Source: Drosophila pseudoobscura
Taxonomy: Eukaryota; Arthropoda; Insecta; Diptera; Drosophilidae
NCBI RefSeq assembly: GCF_009870125.1
Contig: NC_046681.1
Location: 3,038,001-3,102,000 of the forward strand
Direction: 5' to 3'
DNA length: 64,000 bases
Part shown: in pieces, positions 22,662 to 32,878 of the stretch
Layout: every line of letters starts with the position of its first letter
Numbering within the stretch: the stretch's first letter is position 1
Program-made: the position numbers and the translations under genes
The notes under the pieces: model-generated
Seen by the model: the letters and a program-made list of their open reading frames with translations, nothing else
Database searches by the model: none
What the model was told of the DNA's origin: nothing

Positions 22662-23921
22662 GGCTCTGATTATTTATTTTGTGTAATAAAAAAATCACCT
22701 GCAAGAAATTCGAAAACAAGGTTCACTGTTGCCAAATGGGCTATTTTATAGCTAGTTCTGCTCTTTAGAAAATCTGGCTCGAATGTCCACCGAATTGTGA
22801 CCCCAATGTGGAATCCAAGCTCAGGAATAGGGACGTGACTATACTGAATATTATGCATTAAGTAATTAAATTACTACTAAATGATATTCATAAATTGACG
22901 AGATTATACTAAACATTTTTGGTTTAATAATATTACATTTACTAATTTAGAGATAAAACGGCTATTTAGTCTGCTTAAAAGTGGGAACCAGCACAGCACT
23001 GATCCAGGTTGCATTTTATACACATCGATAAATATATCATTTATGATTTATGAATTTGAAATCATTCTATTTCTCGTTTTTGGATGCGAGTGCAAATAAG
23101 TAGCTAATACTAATTATTGTAGTCTGAATTCAATTATGAGGTGAACACCACATGGTTCTTAAATTTATTTTTTTTATATATGTATGTATGTGTATAGGGA
23201 AAAAGTATATCATGTCATCCAGGTTCCAATGAATTCTTTTTATTGTCTGATATCGGGATCGAGATATATATTATATATATTCAGTCCTTGAATAAAACAT
23301 TATTAATAATGTTTCAAGGCAACTTGAAAAACATAACTTGAATATTAATTTTTTAAAACTGCGTCTGTTTATTTGTGTTTTTTTATTAATGCCATCTTTA
23401 TTTTATAAACAATCCAATGAAAAGGACTTCTTAAAAGTAGCCAATCTTGTAGAAAAGTTATGTGTGCAGGTCAAAAAGTCCTACCCAATATTAAACCGAA
23501 TATCCAAACCGAGAATTATTATTTCCGATCATGGACAAAGAGGAATTAACCCATTGCCGACCAGTTGATATTAAAATAAATTCCACCAAAATTATGAAAC
23601 TGGAAGAATATTAGCGCAGTTCACGAGAAAGATGTCGTGGTCTTTTTATTTTTTAAGTAAATACAGATCTACCTTAAGTATTTACAAACATAACTAATTT
23701 CCGCAGCTTCAGTCAAGTTACACATCTTTTTAAATGAAAGGGGGTTAGGTGGGTTAAACTATTTTTTTTCCATCGGTATAGATATGAACAAAACAAAACA
23801 AGAACTCCTTCGGTAAAATTTAAGTTGTTTATGTTATTTTATTGCATATATCCGGAGTCCGGTGTAATCCAAAAAAGTATCCATTCTCTAACGAATAGAT
23901 AGTTATTACACAAAAGAAAAG
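22662..23921. other. AT-rich intergenic DNA
   Basis: This stretch is upstream of CG17683 and has no supported gene. A 58-codon ATG-started run at about 23388-23566 (plus strand) has a hydrophobic non-ATG extension upstream. The composition is that of AT-rich chance ORFs, so I leave it out. Confidence 0.3.
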
Positions 23922-24167
23922 ATGCGACGCCGAGAACTCCAAACTATTCAACTAAAGCTATCCGAACTGAAGGAGTATGAACAAGCGAAGCTGGAGCGGA
24001 TTAAGACGCGCCAGCAGGTGGTGACGCCGCGCACGCCAACCCCCCCCTCGGACAACGAGGTTTTGGCGATGCCCTCAACCAGCGTTCCAGCAATACTCCT
24101 GGCTAGTGGCGCTACTGAAACCGAGGAAGATGCTTGTTCCACGACCAAGCCCACATCGTCTATGTAA
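23922..24167 (+). CDS. Small ORF (81 residues), unidentified
   Basis: An ATG-started plus-strand ORF lies just beyond the stop of the CG10702-like gene, tail to tail with it. The product starts with a highly charged predicted helix (MRRRELQTIQLKLSELKEYE), continues through a TPRTPTPPSDNE motif that looks like phosphorylation or docking sequence, and ends in a serine/threonine-rich tail. Codon composition is more coding-like than the flanking DNA. It may be a small gene, a terminal exon of a larger plus-strand gene, or a retrocopy fragment. I recognise no family. Confidence 0.4.
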   Translation: MRRRELQTIQLKLSELKEYEQAKLERIKTRQQVVTPRTPTPPSDNEVLAMPSTSVPAILLASGATETEEDACSTTKPTSSM

Positions 24168-24242
24168 CTCGCCCTGCAATCGAAGGCCTGCCTGACTTCG
24201 CTCTTGGTATTCGTAAGTTGAGATTTAATATCTGTTTTGGGC

Positions 24243-27200
24243 TTACATTCGATAATCATCCGGGCTGCTGTTGTTGTTGTTCTGAAAACGAACTGTTTCG
24301 AAGCCATCTACGAGGATCTCGCGATCTTCTGTATGATGGCGCTCTCGCAACCATTGTACCACGGGTACATAGCGACGGAGACCAGGCAGTTTTCGCCAGC
24401 ACCGGCGCTTGTACAAAATCCACATTAGCGACAGCGAGCAGCCGAAGAGGAAGCAAACCAAAAATATGCTTATGCCGCGTGAATGAGACGAGGCTGTTTT
24501 CACCTGTGAGACACCTAGCGAGGTGTTAAGTTGCTTTGTCGGTCTACTGTGGGGAAGTATTTGCTCCTGCTCACTGCACCAAGTGATTGCCACATAAGGT
24601 GTCAGCACGTCTCCTGCGAGGGAATGTACCCGGACGGCGCATTCGCTGAAGGTTACGTTCAGCTGCGCCGCGTACACGTACTCAGCTGTGGCGTGCTGCA
24701 GCCTGGTCAGGCAGCTCATATGGCTGTCGGACAGGTTGTTGCGATAGTGTACTACATAGCTGACCACCTGCCCATTCGGCTGGACGGGCTCGGCAAAGCG
24801 AAGGATGTACTTGTTGCTGTCTGGGACACGACAGGCGGTCAATTGGGTCAGTAGGTCCGCTCCCAGTGTGTAGTTGGTGCGCTCGTTGAGCGTAGTGTGG
24901 CTACTGCATCCCAGATCGCTGCAAGCCTGAAGCTGGAGTGAATAGAGTCGATACCGCTGCAGCTGGCGGAGTTCGTACTCCGAGGTGTTGAAGGGTAGTT
25001 GCACCCTCAGCAGAGGGGCATGCTCCTGGTCCAAATCGTGACACTGATCTTGGTTATCCAGGCTGCACCGATACTGCTTTCGCATCTCTGCAATAAAGTA
25101 ATGATCGTCTGCCTGTTCCGCCTGGTGTGCGCAACAATCATCGTAGTCCTCAAATGCTCGCCATTGCCCGCCATCCATATCTTGCCACAAATAGGAGGGC
25201 TGGTGGCAGTAATCGCGGCTATCGATGTAAGCCTCATCGTCCTCCAGCTCATACACAGTCAACATATAGTGATAGTGATTATGACTCTTCATACGCACTG
25301 TCAGCGAACTATCTGTTTTCCTTACAAGTTCCAGCAGCGGTGGCTGGGGTATGTCCCGTTCCGTCTGCACGTAAAGCAGATCGCTGCGTGCCTCCTGGCT
25401 GAGATCACCTCCGAAAGTTCGTAGTAGGCAGGCGTACCGAGTGTCCGGCTCTAGCTTGTCTAAAACGAAGTAGTAGTGGGTACCATTTTCGGAAAGCTCA
25501 TCGGGGAAGAGAAGGCGGCGCTGCCAATTGATGCGTATGCACACTGGAGCTTCCAGCTCGCTTTCCTCTGGATAAAATACTCCTGGCGGCAATGGTCTGT
25601 GGACCAATTCAAGCTCATGGCTGGTTTGGGACTTAGGCCAGCTTAGTTTCACAGTGCGATGTGTGCGTTTCTGAAAGTGAAGATATGATTAAAACGAAGA
25701 AACGGGAGTGTGCAAATAAGCTTGCTCCAGCTACAATCATCTCTAAGACCTAAGCGTTAAACAAGGGCAGAAAGACGGACGGATGGGCGGACAGACGGAA
25801 AAATAACTATGTATGTACTTTTGAGTACCGGTTTTAATGATGTGTGGATTGACTTAGCTTACTTGTACAAATAGCAGCAACTTTGATGGACTGCAGAGAA
25901 CCTCTTGGTCGCTGGTCTGCAATGAATCCAGTGACCTGTCATGAGTCACGACACCCTGGAACTCCTTCATATGCTTGTTGCACAGTTTGTTGTTGCGATG
26001 CATGAACATGCCACCCTCCACGAACTCCAGCTTACTCTCTGGCTTCCAAAGTTCGCCCAGTTGCTTGTTGTCATAGAGTATAAGAGCGTAGTGGCGATTC
26101 TCCAGAGGATCTCCATGAATCCGCTCCAAATTGCTAAGGAATTTTAGGCTTCTAAGCTGGGACGATCTACAAAAAGGCGAGATTTTACTCACTGATGACA
26201 ACCTACCGTTATCCGTTGCGATGCGTACCGATATACTTTAAGGTGTCCACGTATTTCACGAATGCTGGTCAGGCTCTGGACCAGCTGTGTCTCGTTCACT
26301 TGATTGCGTATGGTTATAATCAGGCTTCCATTGACTATCTGGCAGCCACGGAGCTCCTCTGCGTCTCCAAGATTGTAAATGGTGATCGCATTGCTTGACG
26401 GTTCGGGCGAACATACACTGATACAGGCCTCCTGCGGTCCACAGCGCATGCACTCGTTCTTCTCATTGGCCCTGTAGCCACTTGGACAGAAGCCGACGCA
26501 CTGAGAAACGAATGTAAAGTGGTTGTGCTTTTTCACGCACTCCTCCTGGGTGTAGCAGCGCTGATACTGCTCCAGGAGATACCTGCAAAAGGAATTACAT
26601 TTAAGATGAGGCATCAAAAAATATAATTTAAAAATCGCCATCTTCGAGCCTTGCTAACTCACTTGCGTTCCGGGCACCTCTTCACACAGACGCCTTCGTC
26701 GCTGATTCCGCGACAGATCTGGCAGGCGGTTGCTGATCCGTTTTGGTGACAGCCCCCCAGACACTCGTCATGGCAGTAGTCAACTTTTCTGTACAGTGTA
26801 GCGGAATTAAATGTCATTGGCCCCATGACTTGTCAAGGCCTTTACGAGTACTTACACCTTATAGTGGGCGACATTGTCATTTTGGGACCGCTGACACTTG
26901 AACGTTGACCAGCAGTAGGAAGAGTCGCATCCCCTGCAGACACTTGTGTTGCACCTGCTGGATCCAACCATGATGTGATTCTCACCCCGGCTAAGGGTCA
27001 GAAGATCCCAATTAACCTAGTTGGGGAGGAAGGGCAAATGCAGCATTATACATGACAACTGAAACATTTCACCTGTTACACAAACCCCTTCGTGCTGACA
27101 GAGTTTGGGACAATTTCCAATGTATACATGGCCACGTTGGATTGCCACCAGCGAGGGGAATTCCAGCTGGAAGGGGAGGGAAGCGTTGATTGAAATTTCT

Positions 27201-27694
27201 ACCTGGCATTGCTGTTATTCTTTTACGTATTCTAGGTCCGGCATATTGGTCACTCCCAGGGCGTAGTTGAGAAACAGCCGACGGCCGCGTATGACAGTCA
27301 GATTTGGAAACATTTCGTCGACGCGGGTCAGTCCTCGCACCTCCGTGAAGATCATGAATTCGGTAATTTCCTTCAGCTTCGGAAACTTGTACGTTGAGTA
27401 GTTGCAGTACGGATGGGTGGCAATGAGCGTGATCATCACGTAGCCGGTAACCACGGTGCAGTTGTCCAGCAGGTGCATTTTGCTGCACTCATTGCGAATG
27501 TCGATGCTGGTACACTCGTGCTCCGGGCCCGGAGCTGCCGCAACCGCACCCACACCCACGCCGCAGCAGACCGTGAGCACCAAAAGAATCAGACCGACAA
27601 CGTTGTGGCCAAAACCCATGCTGTGATTTTGATTCTTGTTCTCTGCGTGTTGCTCTTTCTGCTGATTCTGCTGAGACCGAACGCTCCTCCACAT
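24243..27694 (-). CDS. CG10702: Insulin-receptor-like transmembrane protein without kinase domain
   Basis: Seven exons (27694-27227, 27166-27080, 27016-26856, 26788-26663, 26582-26207, 26156-25863, 25670-24243) give 979 residues in frame. A signal/anchor hydrophobic stretch follows MGFGHNVVGLILLVLTV. Then come an L1 domain (CTSIDIRNECSKMHLLDNCT), a furin-like cysteine-rich region (~215-340; CHDECLGGCHQNGSATACQI), an L2 domain (SLKFLSNLERIHGDPLENRH) and FN3-type modules (~505-880). One membrane helix lies at about 902-923 and is followed by a ~55-residue cytoplasmic tail. The layout is the insulin receptor ectodomain, but the tyrosine kinase is absent. No RKRR-type processing site is obvious. 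This matches the D. melanogaster CG10702 type rather than the soluble decoy Sdr, which lacks a membrane helix. A role as membrane-bound ligand trap is plausible but unproven. Two of its introns are about 50 bases. Confidence 0.85.
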
Positions 27695-29968
27695 TGCTTA
27701 GCTCTGCTTTCGATCCGATATTCTTACAGTTATGTACATATGTATGTATTGCACTTGCGCCGTCTTTCTTGCACTCTTGCTGCCGTGTGGCTAATTAGCG
27801 CGCTGGCTGGCCGCCCATCTTGATTAGCCCAATGTTTATGAGAGCGGCTCTTCGCGCTGATGTTTCAGCTCGCAATCGGGGGCGAAAAATCACACGAGTT
27901 TGCGCTCCCGAAGGGGTTTCTTCTCTTTGTTTTTGGACACTGCTGATGCTTAGCTGTCGAAAAGCTCCAGAATAAGCAAATACTTGTACTCACGCACACA
28001 CACAAACAATGGAACTGGACACTAAAAATTGATGTACGTGTGTATGTAGTATACGCACGTTACACATTATTTATTTGTATGTTTTCTGTTTGTACTGTTT
28101 TATTTCTCTTTGGCTATTCATGTTATTTACTTTACGCTCTATTCCCTGTCTCACGTTTACGGGAAAAGGCTGTCCGTCTCTTTTCGCAGCGATTCAGTGC
28201 ATGAGAGTGTGCGGTGCGGGCTTACCCCGAACTGGGGTGATCTCAAAACTTGCCACGGCTGAAGATCATATTGATGCGATGCGATAAGTTCGAGTCGTTT
28301 TTTTTTGTATAATACTACTTGGATTTTGTGATTTAACCAAATTTTGTAACAGCCACATATGTTTTCCTATCCTTTCAGAAACGCCTTGGACAATGACTAT
28401 AACTTTGACCGCATCGTCACAATCTCTCGATCGCTGAACTACCAAATATGTACAAGTAGATGTATCATTTTATTTAACAGAATCGGGTTCTTCGAGGCTC
28501 ACGGAATTTCGAACGACTGTCTGTTAGTTAGTCAGTCTGTAGTTATTAAGCACTCGTTTAATTTCTTTACTATAACAAACCCCAAACTGTTCGATGTAAG
28601 CAATCACGCAAGAATAAATCGTAGACTATGAAGAAATTTCACGACGACACCTGCAGTTTGGGGAGAATGTTCAGACGATGTGCCCCTCGCAACGATCATT
28701 TGCCGACTGGCCGTCTGGGACCGGACCTCGTCTGTCTGTGGAGAGCAAACAAATTGATTTTTCATTTAGTGTCTTATGCGGCCGACCCTGGGGTATCCAA
28801 AACAGTTGATACACTGCCACGGCGGGGCCTTTTCTGTATTACCGCATCAGACGCAGGCCGTAAATTGATTAAAAGGGCGTTTGATTTCCGAGAAAAAGTT
28901 AAGAGTCAAATTAATGCGTCGTTTGCGCTAGTGGCACCATACCTTATGCAATGGAATCGTTCTGGGCTCGGATTGATGCCCACTAATTCTCTCAGTGTAG
29001 TCTTCGGACTTTTACTGCTTCGTTCTTGGCCGCCAGCATCTGCATTCGGCTAAGAGTTTTGGCCAAGGACCAACCAGCTCATAAAACAGCTGACTCCAAC
29101 AGCTGCTTGGCATTGATTGTCGGCCCCAGAATCGGTATACATACATAGACAGTCCCACACATACACACACACACACACTCACACACACACACAACACACC
29201 GACAGACAGACAGACAGCAGGAAATCAAGTCAGAGGAGTCCTATACGGTACAGAAGCATTCAAGCATTCAAGAAGTTATTAACTTTAACGAGCGGGAAAG
29301 AGAAGTTCTGACAGCATAGACTATGCTGATTCATAATATGAGCACGAAATTTGTACACACTTGAATTTGTGGCATACATACTATAGTACTATAGTACTTG
29401 AACTCTTTTTGAGCTGAAGGAAAATTGAATAAATATATCCGCTTTTAACAGACTTTGATTAGAATTGATTGGTTTCGCCCTTCAGCTATGAAGGGCTTTG
29501 CGAAATTAAATTCCGCTGATTCGATTCTGAAATTAAAAGTGGACAGTCGGAGTTTTTGCTGTCGATACGTGCGCTCTTTGAGTTATTACTAAGTTACTCT
29601 GGAAGAGAGAGAGAAAGAAAGGCCGAACAGTAAAATTGTTTTCCTTTTTCTGGCTATAATAATGATCCGACTCCAGCCCGGCCACAAAATTTCTCGACTT
29701 GCGACTTTGAGAGTAAGTGAAGCTCATTTGTATAGAAGATCATTTCATATTTTTCAAGCAGCAACGAATGGTTCGTGTCAAAGTTCAATTAATTCAATTA
29801 AATTAATTGATTGGGTGCATGCGAGTGCTCTGATCCACATATAAGATCAATGGAAGGTGCTATACAAGTACATGCACTACATATGTACCTATGTATGTAT
29901 TACATATTTGAATTATAGTTTATAATGCTAAATTCACTATTGATATCTGACGTAATATAATGATTGGG
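27695..29968. other. CG10702-like promoter side and intergenic DNA
   Basis: About 2.3 kb without a supported gene. It contains an (AC)n microsatellite at 29157-29196, followed by CAGA repeats, and AT-rich DNA up to the stop codon of the first serine-protease-homolog gene. The ORFs seen here are short and lack homology. Confidence 0.35.
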
Positions 29969-32383
29969 TTAAGTTGCTAGTATCCAGTCGGTGAATTGTG
30001 TCACGGACGTGAAGACACTCGGCAGTCCGCCGCAATTGTCAGAGCCGAAGGACATGATGCCAATCTGTGGAAGGGACTGTTAGCTTGCAATTCCAACGAA
30101 GTACAATTCACCTGTACCTGTGAGAAGATTCCGTTCTCCTGTATGAACAGGGGCGCTCCGCCAAAGCCCTGGCAAACATCCTTGCCCTCGCCGCCGGCGC
30201 ACATCCATTGTCCTTCAATCGAATTGGGAGACTCGAGGGCGCCAGTAGAGCCATAGTTGCGCAGACAGAGGTCCCAGCTGGTCAGCGGCACATCCAGATG
30301 TGTCATCTCAGGCTGGCGAATACTCGCCGTGGAAATCTTGCCCCATCCGGCGATGGTCGCCCGCTTCCCCACCACCAGGTTGGCGCGTGTCTTCTGCAGA
30401 CAGATCGGCTGTGTGGCCACTACCGAGAATACATATAAATGGGAGGGAGGGCTGCTATTAATCTTAGGTCCGGCTGCTGTAGCAACATTGTTGCATGCCA
30501 TGACCCATTGATTAATCCCGTGTTCGGCTCACGTTCTTTTATTGGTCATTATAAGGCAGTAAGGGTAACCAAGAACAAGTTGGCCGGCCATCTGGGTAAC
30601 GCCCAATTTGGTTCGCACATAATGTGTTGCTTGCGACGTGGACACCATGCAATTAGCCAATCGATTTCGGATCTTCGGATCTTGAGTCCAGTTCAGACAG
30701 TGTAACGTCTCTTATTTGTTGTGATATTTTTGGAGTGACTGCCATAAAGTTTTACGCTTTCATCATCATGTTTCGGTTAAGGCCAATCTTTCAGTCGGCA
30801 ACCAACAATTTAAAAGTATCAAGCAACAGTTCTCAAAAAGATCTCAATGGAACGAATTATTAATGTAATGTATTCTTGCGTTGTTGCTGAAAAAGATCTC
30901 GGTCTACAAGTCCTACGAATTTCCCTCTTTTTCTGCAGCCATGATCGATCGATGATTGATTAGAACGTATAAAGAATTACATTACAGCCACATAGAAAAT
31001 GAACTGGCTTGAGCTTCAGGTCTCCTTCCATGTTCTACAATATATCGCAAAGCTATGCAGAATCTTGAATCCAAAGTTCGTAGCCATTGAGCCGAAACTA
31101 AAAGCTGACAATCAAAGCGGACCATTGCCCAGGTCGCGCTCAAGTCATTAGCTGCAACAGCAAGCACGCACCAAAGCCCAACGCCGCCCAATTAAGCGAT
31201 CAACAGCAACCAGTAACCAGTAACCAGTAAGCCATACCCAGTCCAGTCCCCTCTTGTGGGGGATGGGATCCTAACCTTAAATTAGCGACATGCGACCCAG
31301 ATGGAGGGTAAACATGGAGCATGGTCGACATTTGTGAACTTGGAGCGAGTGGATGTAGAGATGACAGAACAAAACGATTTTTAATTAACGTTGACACTGC
31401 CATGCGGAACCGCCCCCTGGGACCCCATTCACGAATACTCCTCTATCACTATGCCTCTTATTGGCACTTACCCGAGTAGTTGAGCGGCGTTTTGAGTACC
31501 AGGAGGGCAATGTCATGATGGTAGCTGCCTTGCTTGTAGTCTGGATGGACGATCACATGGCTGATGGCATGATTCACGGAGCGTGGAGCGCAGAACCCGG
31601 TGTTGGCGCAGTCCGGATCGCTGGAGGTGCCGTACTCACCCACGCGCACTGACGACCTGCAAGAGTCGAGTGAAAGTCGATTAGATCCGATAAGTACGAG
31701 TCCATCCGGTTGCCACTGGAGTCTGTGACCCACTTACAGTCGATGCCCATCGGCCTTGGCCAGCGCACAGTGGGCGGCCGTCAGGATGACACGGCGCGCG
31801 ATGACAGCCCCAGCACATGGATAGGCAAAGGCTCCCGTATTGACATCTGAAATAAGCGCACATCATGGCTACTCGAATCATCAGATAACATCAGGTGCCA
31901 CTTACCCTTACACTGCGTTGCAGCAGGGGTTGAATTATTTGTAAGCTTACAGATAATAATGGATATAATATGGTAAAGGGAATTATAATCCGAGCAAAAG
32001 ACCCTTAATGGTTTATGCAAGGAATAATACGATCTACAAAGCGGAAGGGACAACGGTATATGTATAGTATATCTAGTGGGTCTAGGAATCGTGAAGTTTA
32101 TGCGGCTCAACAAATCAGGGCTATCTACGTCACCCTTGATCAAGTTGTGCACAAGAATCCCACCAAGCTTTTTTCTGCTTGGGAAAGATGGCAATCTCAC
32201 AATTGCATCCCAGTTAACTAGCGAGGTACAAATTCCTTTGACCACTTCTTTATAAACCCAAGCACGGCCATGGCCCATGGTATGGCGTCCAAAATCATGG
32301 TAATCAACTAGGGTAATTCCCTCAAGAGAACCATCGCAGAATAAGTAAGTAGCCAAAAAGTAGCTGAAACGATAAAATGTCAT
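29969..32383 (-). CDS. Chimeric serine protease homolog (copy 1, no CLIP domain)
   Basis: Five exons (32383-31906, 31846-31738, 31656-31472, 30419-30118, 30064-29969) sum to 1,170 bases and close in frame at 389 residues. Exons 2-4 are nearly identical, introns included, to the CLIP-SPH gene at 38736-42982. Exon 1 is unrelated to that gene: it starts with an ATG followed by a signal-peptide-like MTFYRFSYFLATYLFCDG, stays open for 159 codons and ends in ATQCK, joining in phase to VNTGAFAYP. The last exon diverges after DNCGG (SVFTSVTQFTDWILAT here, against SVYTSVAHFAEWI in the other copy) yet is a good trypsin-family C-terminus. The histidine (TAAHC) and aspartate (HHDIALL) are kept; the serine motif is CQGFGGAPL, so no protease activity is expected. 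It is either an intact new chimeric gene or a 5'-truncated copy whose upstream ORF is chance. Head to head with Lim3 copy 1. Confidence 0.6.
30022..31905 (-). repeat. SPH inverted-repeat arm, copy 1
   Basis: This block matches the reverse complement of about 41040-42911 across exons and introns. There are only scattered substitutions (for example GEYG here, GEYD there) and small indels (about 20 extra bases near 30980 in this copy). Similarity stops at the exon 2/intron 2 boundary on one side and falls off inside the last exon on the other. Confidence 0.9.
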
Positions 32384-32878
32384 TTAAATGCATACATGCA
32401 TTTATATAGAAGGTAATAAGACATATATACAATTTAAAATTTGAATTATTTTCAACACCAAATTTTATGAGAGAAGTATTTCAAAAGTTATAGTATTCCC
32501 TTGGATTTTTATTGGTTTCGGCTTTGATCTTAAGATCTTAAGAGTTGTATACTTTCCCTGAAATTTTTGCGTCAGAGAGAAAATGTCATCTTGAATTGAA
32601 AACGTAAGATTGCATCGGTTGCTTTGTATTTGATTACCTTTTTAGAATAGGCACTTTTCAAATAGACGACAAAAGAAAAATCAAATTTGAATCAAATTGC
32701 TCAATTACAATATTTGTTGCCTAATGAATATTGGACTGAGAAGAGTAAAAAAACGCACAAATATATAAACAAATGGGTAATCTTAAACCGATCAGAAAAT
32801 TTAGAACGTTTAGCCCCACAACCAATCGCCTCAACGATTGGCCTAAACGAAAGCCACTAACAAAAGATTTCCTCACAG
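32384..32878. other. Spacer between the head-to-head SPH copy 1 and Lim3 copy 1
   Basis: Short AT-rich spacer. From about 32500 rightwards it is near-identical to the reverse complement of the DNA next to Lim3 copy 2 (to about 47295), which marks one end of the Lim3 arm. A TATATAA lies roughly 25-30 bases before the SPH copy 1 ATG on the minus strand. There is no Lim3 first exon here. Confidence 0.5.

Noticed and set aside
23338-23568. 76-codon hydrophobic-start ORF
   Set aside because: The first codon is TTG, the true ATG comes 17 codons later, and the composition is AT-driven; no homology.
26157-26166. TTTTTGTAG at 26167-26175 as 3' splice site in the receptor gene
   Set aside because: It would put a stop codon in frame after four codons; the next AG, after CGTCCC, restores the conserved L2-domain frame.
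29157-29220. AC/CAGA repeat as a possible telomere or CRISPR-like array
   Set aside because: Plain dinucleotide and tetranucleotide microsatellite without spacers; nothing prokaryotic in the window.
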